Below, piece after piece: positions 6,041 through 13,792 of a DNA stretch of 14,300 bases. How positions within the stretch are numbered: the stretch's first letter is position 1; every line of letters begins with the position of its first letter. The DNA lies in contig MU070627.1 in NCBI GenBank assembly GCA_002284615.2, forward strand, positions 26,773 to 41,072, read 5' to 3'. This stretch comes from Dunaliella salina (taxonomy: Eukaryota; Chlorophyta; Chlorophyceae; Chlamydomonadales; Dunaliellaceae). The position numbers and the translations under genes are program-made. The notes under the pieces are model-generated. The model was not told the DNA's origin. It made no database searches and saw only the letters and a list, made by a program, of their open reading frames with translations.

Positions 6041-6785
6041 AGGTGAGATTTTCATGTACAAGGTTAGCTTGTTTGCATAGTGGCAGGGCCCATTTTTCAA
6101 TGATCATATGTGCGTAATGGGTATGATATTGCGCTTGGAGGTGGGCAGGGGAGCTTATTCGCTCTCTCTTGTTGCCCGCATCTATTTTCCAATCATCTAT
6201 GTAAGCAATGTCCAAATCATGATAGAAGATTGAACTGATAGCATGGCTAGCAGCAGTCTCTTTAGCAAGTTTCTCGAGAACTCGGCTGTCTTTTTACTAT
6301 AGTCTCACACTTTTGGGCCTTGGGAAAGCGAGCTTAGAGAGTGGATGGCTGGGGAAATGATCTCTCTATCTGTGTGGAGCAATTGTTGCCTCTTCTTTCT
6401 GGGTCCGTTTGTTTAAGTATCTAGGCTGTGCGGTGTATGAATTTGTGTCTGAGGGTTGAAAAAATCATGTCTGATTTCGGTGGTTAGTGCTTGGGGAGTT
6501 GGACCGTGTAGGGGTATGGTGAGCAGTGCCCAGGCAAGCATGTGAGCTGCTATTATTTGGGATAGCCTGGCTGAATTGGGACAAGGAAGAAGGGGCACTT
6601 CTCAATGCTGATCGTGTGCGTTTGCTGGGTGGCCCTTCAACAGTAGTGTCTTTTATGGCAGGAGCCAGAGCATCCAGACTTGCAGTGAGTCCGTCTGTAG
6701 AGTGGTGGTGTGTTTGTGTGGGAGTGATGCTGAGTGTGCATTGGGGCGAGTGCTTTTGCTGAGAGGTATCGGATCATGGATGCAT
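6041..6785 (-). pseudogene. N-terminal region of outer element protein, copy C
   Basis: The sense strand opens near 6700 with STDGLTASLDALAPAIKDTT, then EGPPSKRTRSALRSAPSSLS and a Ser/Thr/Pro/Asn-rich stretch: a disordered N-terminus with a basic KRTR patch that could act in nuclear import. Broken sequence follows. Then comes a better conserved-looking segment at about 6290-6040: HDLDIAYIDDWKIDAGNKRE, then QYHTHYAHMIIEKWALPLCK, which leads by a frame slip into the PHD finger. No catalytic family was recognised in it; an APE-type endonuclease was looked for and not seen. The 5' boundary of the element is uncertain within some tens of bases of 6785. Confidence 0.45.
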
Positions 6786-6799
6786 TACGCTGATTTTAC

Positions 6800-7473
6800 G
6801 TGTCCCAGATGTCGTTCAAAACATTGAACGGTCTCCTCATTCTGGGCATATGTGAAAAGTGGGATTGTGCACGAGTAAACCCAATGTTCTGGAAACCTGA
6901 TTGCATGCCTGAATATGTTGGTGAACTGGACAGGAACCTGGAGATGCCGGTGCAGTTTGAGGAGGCTTTGGAAGCAGGCAATGTTGACACTGCGTGCTTT
7001 TGTTTGCAAAGTTGGATCATGCAGGCAGCTAATGAACATCATGTTGGGATGTACAAGTTTCAAGACTGTGTTTACAAGGACTGAGGAGAAGGGGATTTGC
7101 AGACCCATTTGGTTTAACGAGCTGTACCAGCAAAAAAAGCGCAACCTCATCCAAGCTGTGCAGAGTGACCAAACAGTGCATGCAAAACCCCAGCATGAAT
7201 GAGTTGCTGAGGAAGCCTAGGACGAACCAGCAGACCCCTAGTACTGCAGAAGGCTGGAGGTTGTGTCTACACGAATATTTTGGTGCTCACAGCTCTTCAC
7301 AGGCTACATCAGTGCCTGCTCCTGACAATATTGAATTGCCTGATGCAGCTGAAATGTATCCTGGTGTCTGTCATTACCTGCAAAGGTTGAACGCCAGGAC
7401 CTCCCCTGGTTTTGGTGCGATAGCTGCCCTTTCCTTTGAAAGAAGTATGCTGAATAGAGAGTTCCGGCAGTGA
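6800..7473 (+). pseudogene. Linker and RT fingers region of LINE
   Basis: Frames give PDCMPEYVGELDRNLEMPVQ followed by FEEALEAGNVDTACFCLQSW, a helical region that commonly precedes RT in chlorophyte LINEs (recognised from general family resemblance). PIWFNELYQQKKRNLIQAV follows, then YPGVCHYLQRLNARTSPGFG, resembling the first RT motif (a Leu-x3-Asn/Lys-x3-(S/T)-PG-x-D/G signature). The frame ends at 7473 and slips. It is non-functional here. Confidence 0.55.
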
Positions 7474-7524
7474 ATGGTAGAGGTACAGACAGGGTCAATG
7501 TTTTGGCGCCATATGTTGCTCGTT

Positions 7525-8246
7525 AACTTGCTGCCATGATGGGAAAGGCTAAGGTTCCTGCATGTTGGAAAGCGGCAAAATTTTCACCACTGCACAAAAA
7601 AGGCTCCCTACTGGACCTTGCAAACTTTTGCATGCTTGCTGTGAGTGACAGCATGTACAGGTTGTATGCAAATGTACTTAGAGAGTTGTCGTAGTAAGGT
7701 GGTGCAGGGAGAACAACAAAATTCCAGACACGCAATATGGTTTTTATCCAGGCCGTAACACCCTACGGCCTATTTTTATTGCATCATCTACAGCATGCGG
7801 CACAGATTAAGTGCCCCCATTCGTCACCCAGGTTGCATGCAGCTTTCATTGATTTCAGGCTGTCCGTTGTCTCCTCTGCTGTTTTCCTTGCATATTAATG
7901 ATGTTGACTGCCTGGCAGAACACTCTGTAGGCGCAGTCACAGGTGCAAGTGATACCCAAGTGACACATATGTTGTATGCAGACGACCTCTGCCATACTGC
8001 CAATGATCCTAATGAGCTCATGCTGAACAGATTGCATGGATATGCACACAGGAAGGGATTGATTATCAATGTTCTAAAGTCAGAAGTGGTGCACTCCAAC
8101 TCATGTCCCTGCTTTCACGCTTGGTGAAGAACAGCTTGGTTGATCCGAGTTATGTATTTGGGTATGCACTTAACAAAACATTTTAATCCCCTTGCCTCTT
8201 GTGAGCATGTGTGTGCATCTTTCTTGGCTGGATGTTGTCGTGTAAG
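7525..8246 (+). pseudogene. Reverse transcriptase palm, YADD motif
   Basis: Sense frames in order: VPACWKAAKFSPLHKKGSLL with NFCMLAVSDSMYRLYANVLR (RT motif 2 region); IPDTQYGFYPGRNTLRPIF; HAAFIDF (motif A, with the catalytic Asp in F-I-D); GCPLSPLLFSLHINDV (motif B); VTHMLYADDL (motif C, YADD at 7975-7986); YAHRKGLIINVLKSEVV; and YLGMHLTKHFNP. The stretch between motif A and motif B, normally tens of residues, is missing: FIDF runs almost directly into GCPLSP, so the enzyme core is deleted. At least three frame changes occur. It identifies the element as a LINE; the enzyme would copy the element RNA at a nicked target. Confidence 0.85.
8241..8246. repeat. Probable short target duplication, left (copy D)
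   Basis: TGTAAG directly precedes the A/G tail of copy D. TATAAG at 9966-9971 directly precedes the resumption of LINE coding. The match is only 5 of 6, so the main support is the restored frame across the junction. Confidence 0.45.
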
Positions 8247-8340
8247 AAAAAAAAGAAAAGTCTACGCAAGCCAAAGGCCGCGTGCATCAAGGGAATAACC
8301 CCTAACAAAGGTTAGAGGCCTCACTAGGCCTCACTAGGGG
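8247..8340 (-). other. 3' end of copy D: two hairpins and tail
   Basis: Sense strand: CCTCTAAC and GTTAGGGG around a CTTT loop (8294-8313), then TTGATG, then the terminal hairpin ACGCGGCC, loop TTT, GGCTTGCGT (8263-8284; one bulged T and one G-T pair), then the T-rich tail. The terminal hairpin and TTGATG occupy the same place as in copies A, B and B'. Confidence 0.65.
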
Positions 8341-9025
8341 GCCCTCTACCTAAACTCGATAAAACTAGCCTAGGAAAGAGCAAGATATAGAACAAATGGG
8401 GATCCAGAGAATTGCTTGCCATGCCCCTGAGCGCTCGGACTCTCCTTCTTCCATCCTCAGCCGCCTCCGTGCGCCCAGCAACCCCCCTCCCAGATGCCTC
8501 CTGAAAGCTAAGTGCATGTGTAGTGTTAATGATGGTGGATAATCTTTGGATGGCATGGTCCCTAAGCTGGGATGCTAGCAATTTAGCTTCTTTTTTGGTC
8601 AGGCCCAGATTCATAAGAGGTGTAATTGTATAACCATTGTAAATTGTGCCACCCACACCAATTAAGATGATGTGCAACGTCATCTTATTACTCCTGTTTG
8701 GGTTTCATAAGCTGTGTGTTTTAAGACTGTCAATGATGTGGGTATGTTCAGCCTGCGCACACTCTAAAGTGATGAAGGGGTTTGTGTCAGGGCAGAATTT
8801 GAGGTCAACGAGGTGGATGTCCCCTACCTTGCGGGGGATCTTGGAAGGATTAAAGTGAGCTTGTCTGCCTGGGATAGGGCGCACAAAGAGAGCATCAGGG
8901 CGGCTTTGGTGCCGTGCAGGTGAGGCAGTGCCATTTGGGAAAACCCAGTATGGAATAGCTCGAGAGATGTTTTCAGGGACTTGTATGCCTTGATCCAGAA
9001 GTCTGTCATGATTGCAGTCATCCAT
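8324..9025 (-). pseudogene. PD-(D/E)XK nuclease-like domain, copy D
   Basis: Best preserved nuclease-like region in the window. The sense frame from 9025 reads ISRAIPYWVFP, then HQSRPDALFVRP (Pro-Asp), about 20 residues, then GDIHLVDLKFCPDTNP (D-x-K). The order and spacing fit the PD-(D/E)XK restriction-like endonuclease found after the CCHC knuckle in R2-class elements. A stop near 8705 and a frame slip separate it from MTLHIILIGVGGTIYNGYTI, then LGLTKKEAKLLASQLRDHAI and an Arg-rich end. The role by family would be nicking target DNA for priming. The catalytic residues look intact but the protein is broken. Confidence 0.7.
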
Positions 9026-9046
9026 GCTGATGAGGGATGAGCCATA

Positions 9047-9330
9047 TCAGCCTTTATTGAGGGCTTCTACACAGAGACTAAGGGCCGCATTGTGTCTGTT
9101 GGTGTGCATCCCACTCATTGTTGGGTTGGTGCACCTAAACAGAACGTGATAAATGTTGTCCGTTTTTGCACAGAGTGGGCATCTATCAGAACTGGAAAAG
9201 TTGAAGTTGGAGGCATGAATCTGTGTGTACAGTGTATCCGTTCGATACCTCATAAGATTTATTTGTTGTTTAAGGGTAATCTTTGGATTTTTCCAGAAGG
9301 AATTGCTAACCTCCTGTTTGCAAATTGAGA
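9047..9330 (-). pseudogene. CCHC knuckle, copy D
   Basis: The sense frame reads MRYRTDTLYTQIHASNFNFS, then SSDRCPLCAKTDNIYHVLFRC, then MHTNRHNAALSL. The knuckle is C-x2-C-x7-H-x4-C, the classic R2-like spacing, whereas copy B has C-x4-C. YRT-x-TLY before the knuckle and a TxRHN motif after it are conserved with copies B and C. A stop near 9047 separates it from the nuclease-like domain downstream. Nucleic-acid binding is inferred. Confidence 0.7.
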
Positions 9331-9393
9331 CATTGGGTTATGTGCCTCACTGTTTGCATTTGTGGTAGGTGGTGTGGCATCGCTAAGCTTTTG

Positions 9394-9950
9394 TCATCTC
9401 TGGTAGTGGCAGCCAGAGGTGTTAGCAGAACCAAGTTTGTGTTTATTGTGCATGTGTGTTTTAAGTTTGTCGCTCAGGTTGGAGAGATAGTGTATTGGGA
9501 AAGTGTGGGAGCGGTGCATGCCACCAATTTGTGTGGAAGAGGTCTTCAACGGAAGCCAATAAAAATTGTGGAAAGGGTCCCTGGCATCTGGAAGTGCAAT
9601 AACTATGGTGTGAAAGAGGGCTGCGGTGCAAGCGCAAGCGTCAGCCTCCTCATTTCCTATGATGCCAGAGTGGGCTTTGACTTCATAAAAATGGATAGGG
9701 TGAGGGGAGTGTTCTAATATGGTTGATATTGCATGGATGAGCTCTGCATGTAGGTGATACTTCATGCGCATGGGATGAAGGGTTTGGTTAGAAATTTGAA
9801 AGAGGCAGGATGCACTGCCAGTGGCAATTTCAGTTTGCTTGTGTTGGAGTGCCACAAGGATACCCACGAGTTCTGCTCTAGTGATGGTATTGGTAGGCCC
9901 ATGGCCATTGGGTTTTATGTGCAGTTGCGAGTGTTAGGCAACTTGCGGGT
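9394..9950 (-). pseudogene. RNase H domain, copy D
   Basis: The sense strand runs SQLHIKPNGHGPTNTITRAE, then LVGILVALQHKQTEIATGSA, then IHFYEVKAHSGIIGNEEADA, then FHNFYWLPLKTS and LSNLSDKLKTHMHNKHKLG. The Glu (RAEL), His (KAHSG) and last Asp (EEADA) are present. The second catalytic Asp, expected in AT-D-S, is Gly (codon GGC), one base from GAC. The first Asp lies beyond the 5' truncation. The frame is otherwise open for about 185 codons, so this copy decayed relatively little. Confidence 0.75.
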
Positions 9951-10597
9951 GACTATAGTTATAGCTATAAGCAGGCAGATAGGCCTCATACTTTACTTTG
10001 GTTGACTAAGGCATATGCTCTCCCAGCATGGATGTTTGCAAGTCAAATATGGGGAACTAGATTTATGACTTTTCACTCGTGTTTATAAAAGCGCATCCTC
10101 GGCGTAACACTTCGTGATAAGATGTTGCCTGGGATGCAATGGAAGGCGTTGTTAGCCCATATGTAATTATTACACTCGGTGTTAAAAAGACTGCATGAAA
10201 TTGGTCTGTGCTGCGTGAATGCTGGTTTGAACAACTGCAATTTTATTGGTTTTGAGCAACGGTAAGATTCTACAATGCCTGCCTTGCCTGCCACAGCATA
10301 ACTTTACGCCTGGCGCTCCAAGCGGATATTGACATGAGTACCATTTCTAGGAGTTTACATCTGCCTTTGAGGGATTGGTTAGGTGCAACTACTTCACACA
10401 ATGTGCTCTTTCAGGCCAGCCTATTGAGATATGAGATTTTGTGGTTGATTTACAGTAGAGGCATAGGAGTGTCTGGCCACTTGAGGATCAAGTTGAACAT
10501 GGAGGTCATTTGAACAAGTTAGGCAAGCATTGCAACTGGGTAGCACTTCCTTTCAGGCATAACTCTGCTTTTTGCAGACCTCTTCATATTCCTAGGT

Positions 10598-11161
10598 TTG
10601 TATACCTGGACTTGGGTAGACATATGCAGAGAAATATTATTTGCTTTTGACTGCATGCATACAAACTTCGAGTTGAAACATCTTAATGGCAAGTTCACAC
10701 CTCAATGTGATCCATGCACCTCAGAAGAATGGCAGGATGAAAAACATGTTGTATCCCTTTGCTCTTGCAACTTCCTCTGTTGCCTTAGACGAAAGTATGC
10801 ACATCTTTGTGCTACCTTTCCAGCACGCCGATTAGTACTAGATACTTCAAGCTCTTTCTATTCCTCCGGTACCTGCTCTATGGATGTATTTCGTTTTTCC
10901 AAAACCAAGATATTGGCACTGATCGTTTTATCTCTGAACTCGTGGGTTTCTTTAAACACACCGTGCAGCAAAACTTTCTGGCTGAAGGTAATATTCCCTT
11001 CCCACATACGCTGTCCTTCTGGACTTCATCTTGTCTTCTTGAAGACATTACATGAGTTTTCTCAATGTTTTAGAGTTGCCTGTGTTTGTGCTCATCAAAT
11101 GACTTCACGCCGAGCAGCCAACCTTATGGCTGAAGGCTTAGACCCCATTGTAACCTTGTAA
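10598..11161 (+). pseudogene. LINE C-terminal CCHC region
   Basis: An open frame of 187 codons carries CDPCTSEEWQDEKHVVSLC (residues 37-55): C-x2-C-x9-H-x4-C, a zinc knuckle typical of the C-terminus of LINE ORF2 proteins. Upstream, in another frame, VYLDLGRHMQRNIICF is the conserved segment that usually leads to it. RRKYAHLCATFP follows. The end of the element protein is probably the alternative frame reading FQNQDIGTDRFISELVGFFK. The frame changes mark decay. The stop at 11159-11161 lies inside the CCTTGTAA repeats. Confidence 0.6.
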
Positions 11162-11198
11162 CCTTGTAATATTCCCTTGTAAACCTTGCAAACCTTGG
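11147..11198 (+). repeat. Degenerate (CCTTGTAA)n 3' tail of LINE
   Basis: Three close copies of (C)CTTGTAA followed by diverged ones (CCCTTGTAAA, CCTTGCAAA, CCTTGG). It marks the LINE 3' end. Each full unit contains TGTAA, the green-algal polyadenylation signal. Confidence 0.7.
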
Positions 11199-11206
11199 AA
11201 GCTCGA

Positions 11207-11540
11207 AAGGGCCCAGAGTCCTGTGCGAGAGACAAGTTTTTTCTCTTTATTGGTGGGTGCAACCCCGCGTATGCGGGACATAGAGTTTCCTGCCTAGCTT
11301 AGTTTGGTCTCAGTTTTATCAGGCATTTTATCAGGCAAGGAAGGGCGAGAAAAAGCAGGAACACAAGAACAGTCAGATGTTGTTCCAGGGCTTTTCCCGG
11401 GAGTTCATGGTAATGGGTTACTGGACTGTTGTTGCCTTACCAGGCTGTTGTGCAGAGCAGTTCCAGGATCACTGCTTTACCAGGTTTGTGTCAAAACTTC
11501 TGCATCTTCGTTCATGTTTGGCTGTACTTTTGCCAGAACT
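11207..11540. other. Unassigned spacer between LINE tail and copy E
   Basis: No recognisable coding domain. It contains an exact 12-bp tandem duplication, TTTTATCAGGCA, at 11314-11337 and a CCCGGG near 11397. Open frames exist but show no family signature. The right part may be diverged 5' sequence of copy E. Confidence 0.4.
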
Positions 11541-11995
11541 GAGGCACATCCATCTTGTGGAAGTCAAATGCTGTGAAGACACCCGAGCAACAGCACCGCG
11601 ATTTGTGTCGCCATCTTTCATGGGCCTCTGCTCAAGTCACCCTTCATATTATCCTGTGGGTGTGGGTAGAGTCATTCACACTCCCCACACTTTGGAGCCA
11701 CTTAAAGAGTTTGGTCTTAACACACACGAGGCCACCAAGCTTGCTTTGAAACTTCATGCTCATTGTCTCCAGTATGCTTGCGAACTTGTTAGCACCAGGC
11801 GCGCTCTGAAGACAATTTCTTTCCAATCTCATCAACAAGGTTAGGCACGGGCTACTGCCAGCAACCCTCCTGATCCCCATTGACTTCTTTTCTCTTGGGT
11901 AAGGGGATATACGGTGCCTTGGCCCTGGGTATCCTCTTTTCTGTAATTGATGCGGAGAGTGCTTTCACTGCCTGCGTTGTCTTTAATTCTTTTCC
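11541..11995 (+). mobile_element. Copy E: diverged 3' fragment of hairpin-tailed element
   Basis: Plus-strand fragment starting at the second nuclease motif (HIHLVEVKCCEDTR; E-x-K intact) and running through HRDLCRHLSWASAQVTLHII, HTLEPLKEFGLN and ATKLALKLHAHCLQYACELV to STRRALKT. Two frameshifts are needed to follow it. The 3' UTR resembles the outer element only around TAATTGATG and the terminal hairpin (11952-11975: GCGGAGAGTG, CTTT, CACTGCCTGC), then a C/T-rich end. It is a third, more diverged subfamily. The 5' limit is uncertain because upstream sequence could not be aligned. Confidence 0.7.
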
Positions 11996-12277
11996 TTGGC
12001 CGGACTTTTCCTTGCTCATGTCCCTGGTGCTCTCTAGTGGGTACTTGGCACAAACTTTTGTATAAACTCGTTTACTTATTCGCAACCTCTGGTTAGCTGG
12101 TTGTGAATGCTTTACCAGCCAATCAGCCAATCAGCCAGAAAATCGGGCTATAGGCCAACCACTGTAAGCCCTTGTATCCCCATGTTGTTTCAGGCATCCG
12201 GGCTGCAAAGACACTCTGCAATTTGCCTTGTATCTTTCGGGAGAATCTAGCAACAATCTCAAATTACATTAAACGAG
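11996..12277. other. Spacer with no gene seen
   Basis: No domain-bearing frame. It holds three overlapping CAGCCAAT units near 12117-12138. Nothing else supported. Confidence 0.5.
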
Positions 12278-12545
12278 CGAGAAGAAAAAAAAGGGCTGGC
12301 AGATTAAATTTTCCCTTCTGAAGGGAAAGAAGACTCATTGGATCAAGAGAGATACATCCATCACAAAGGTAGACAACAGACGGGGCTGGTGGAGATCTGG
12401 ACGGTTATTGGAGGCGGTCGGCTCCGGGACTTGGCTGTGAGATTCTTTTTGGTCCCTCACACCAGAATGGGCATATTCATAAATGCCAATTTGGTAGGTA
12501 CCGCACACAGTGCGGTTTAGAGGCTTCCATGGTGTCCACACATGC
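12278..12545 (-). mobile_element. Copy F: 3' fragment of a further hairpin-tailed family
   Basis: The sense strand reads YAHSGVRDQKESHSQVPEPT, then ASNNRPDLH, which aligns with the C-terminus of copies A/B (HAHSV..., HSQALEPGASSNPPGPH). Before it, remains of HTLEPLK-like coding are visible. The 3' UTR has a near-perfect inverted repeat TTTCCCTT/AAGGGAAA (12310-12328), then a T-rich C/T tail at 12278-12291. The terminal hairpin differs from the other copies, so the family link rests mainly on the coding part. Target duplications were not identified. Confidence 0.55.
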
Positions 12546-12973
12546 CAAAAAAACAACCAAGATGTGTCACTTTGGATTGAGCTCATTAACCAGACCCAGG
12601 GGCTTACAAGGTCAAATCATGGACAAAATGGTCTACAAACTCAAGCATGCAAGTGATGGAGGCAGTGTCCACACGTTCCCTATCAAGCTCTCTGTTGTCA
12701 AGGTAGAAACTTGCGATTGCTGCTCCTGCTGTAAGCATCAAACACAAAGTCCTCTGCATGCAAGCATCAGCATGCATACATAGCAAGAACTATCTTGCAC
12801 AGTGGGGAAAAAAAGGAAAGGATCAGGTTGCTATGAGAACATCCAAGGGATAATATGACATCCCTTTCACAACCTTATGAATAAGCACCATTCAACAGTC
12901 ATCATCAATCCCTGGGGGCATCAAGCGGGGTCCCCGCACGGGCTCTTCATGCGCATCCAGTCACCTCCTTCCC
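12546..12973 (-). other. Probable 3' UTR of host gene (or further intron)
   Basis: Lies downstream of the TGA at 12974-12976. A TGTAA on the minus strand at 12604-12608 is the first such signal after the stop, about 370 bases away, a plausible algal polyadenylation signal. A short minus-strand frame (ASFYLDNRELDRERVDTASI and on) in 12604-12740 could instead be an exon, as could an overlapping plus-strand frame. Neither shows a known domain. Confidence 0.4.
12604..12608 (-). terminator. TGTAA polyadenylation-type signal
   Basis: TGTAA in minus-strand sense, the common chlorophyte polyadenylation signal, first after the putative stop of the host gene. A five-base motif is weak evidence by itself. 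Confidence 0.35.
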
Positions 12974-13236
12974 TCACTTTTGACCACCTTGCATGGCATC
13001 TGCTCCTGGAGGGGGAGGGGCCACAGCTGAGTTGCCGCCTGCCAGCTCTTGCACAGCCTCTCCGAAGGGTGAGGGCACCACCCCCATTTGTTTGCTCTCT
13101 GCCTCCCCGCTTGCATCCTTTTCTGCCGAAGGGGGAGCCAGTTCGGCAATGCCACTGGAGATGCTGCACACAGGGCTTGGACCCACAAGCACCTCACCTT
13201 CCTTCCCTGCTGTGCTGCTGCTTTGCTGGTTCGGAC
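12974..13236 (-). CDS. Probable host gene, last exon (unknown protein)
   Basis: In frame with the upstream exon, it reads GPNQQSSSTAGKEGEVLVGP and continues Ala/Pro/Glu/Ser-rich to GADAMQGGQK and a TGA at 12974-12976. It begins after GCTCCGCCAG at an acceptor, with CTAAC about 40 bases upstream as a branch point. The intron phase matches exactly: one base from the previous exon plus GT completes a Gly codon. A donor-like AAGTGAGG overlaps the stop, so the exon could also splice onward. The composition is disordered with no recognised domain. It differs in base composition from the transposon remnants to its left (GC-rich, CAG/CTG-rich). Function unknown. Confidence 0.6.
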
Positions 13237-13792
13237 CTGGCGGAGCAATGGGAATGACCAAATGAGGTTAGGATGATGCATTACTGCATGAAGACATCTT
13301 CAAGCCAAGAAGCCATCACGGGGAACGTCATGGGAGTCAGCTGAAATGCGACAGTGGATTGCCAGCACTAGAGGGTGGATCCACAGGACGTGATGCAGCA
13401 AGGAACTGCTGATAAGGTGGATCACGCTCGTGAAAAAAAGCATCACAAACGTGCAAATGTCCAGCACAAAAGGCTGGCTAAATGTGTCCATCGTGCACAG
13501 GCGGCACTTAGCTCATGAGCACTCTCTGCTCAAAGCCTACTACAGCTGTTGATGTTGCTGCCTCATCAAGCGCTTGAGTCGCTTGCATGGACTCGGCATG
13601 CATAAATGCAAGTGCGCGGGTGCAAAGCAGCGCCCTCATGCACGCAAGTCACAGCTGGGATAGCTTAAAACGTGCTGAGCCTGCATCGCTTACTATCCCT
13701 GTCTAAAGCTGGATAGGCTGGTTTTTAGCTGAGTTTTCGATTGACCCCTCACCCCCTCGAGAACACACTCCCCTCACAAACACTTTTCCTAC
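13237..13792 (-). other. Intron of host gene
   Basis: About 556 bases in minus-strand sense, from donor AAG/GTAGGAAAAG (13793/13792) to acceptor GCCAG/GTCC (13237/13236), with a CTAAC motif near 13270-13278. Splicing keeps phase. No other gene or repeat was recognised inside. Confidence 0.6.

Larger units (their letters stand above)
3252..6785 (-). mobile_element. Outer non-LTR element, 5' part (copy C)
   Basis: The larger, upstream part of the outer minus-strand element; its 3' part is 243-1358. Sense order from 6785 downward: low-complexity N-terminus, conserved linker, PHD finger, further linker, PCIF1-like methyltransferase domain, RNase H and CCHC knuckle. Subtracting inserts, the outer element is about 4.2 kb here. 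The 5' boundary is approximate: near 6785 the reading sense changes to the plus-strand RT element. No RT motif (F-x-D, YADD) is seen between 6785 and 3252 on this strand. Stops and small indels occur in every domain. Confidence 0.8.
6790..8246 (+). mobile_element. RT-encoding LINE, 5' part (interrupted by copy D)
   Basis: Plus-strand remains of a non-LTR retrotransposon with reverse transcriptase; its continuation is at 9972-11200. The start is ragged and probably 5'-truncated, since no APE endonuclease precedes it. Coding is broken by several frameshifts and stops. The break at 8246 coincides with the A/G-rich tail of copy D, and the coding frame resumes at 9972: MLSCK joins QADRPHTLLWLTKAY. 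Confidence 0.8.
8247..9965 (-). mobile_element. Copy D: hairpin-tailed retroelement of a second family
   Basis: Minus-strand element inserted into the RT LINE. The sense order is RNase H (from about 9945), CCHC knuckle (about 9180), PD-(D/E)XK-like domain (about 8900-8740), the GVGGTIY block (about 8660), a Ser/Arg-rich C-terminus, the 3' UTR, a terminal hairpin and a tail of T with one C. The overall order equals that of the outer element, but sequence identity is low, so it is a separate family. The 5' end is truncated inside RNase H, next to a 12-bp palindrome TTATAGCTATAA at 9959-9970. Confidence 0.8.
9972..11200 (+). mobile_element. RT-encoding LINE, 3' part with octamer tail
   Basis: Continuation of the RT element after copy D. 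It starts in frame with QADRPHTLLWLTKAY, then ALPAWMFASQIWGTRFM (RT thumb region), then LGVTLRDKMLPGMQWKALLA, then poorly preserved coding, a CCHC knuckle (10706-10762) and a C-terminal tail rich in F and L. It ends at the CCTTGTAA-type repeats (11147-11198). No RNase H was seen in it. Confidence 0.8.

Noticed and set aside
6785..6880. Zinc finger spanning the boundary (CPRC on plus, or Cys/His on minus)
   Set aside because: Both strands give only partial patterns with stops. The boundary between the two elements is too unclear to assign.
12604..12786. Minus-strand frame (FYLDNRELDRER...) as a definite exon
   Set aside because: No recognised domain, an overlapping plus-strand frame is equally open, and no phase-supported junction to the neighbouring exon could be shown. 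Mentioned only as a possibility.
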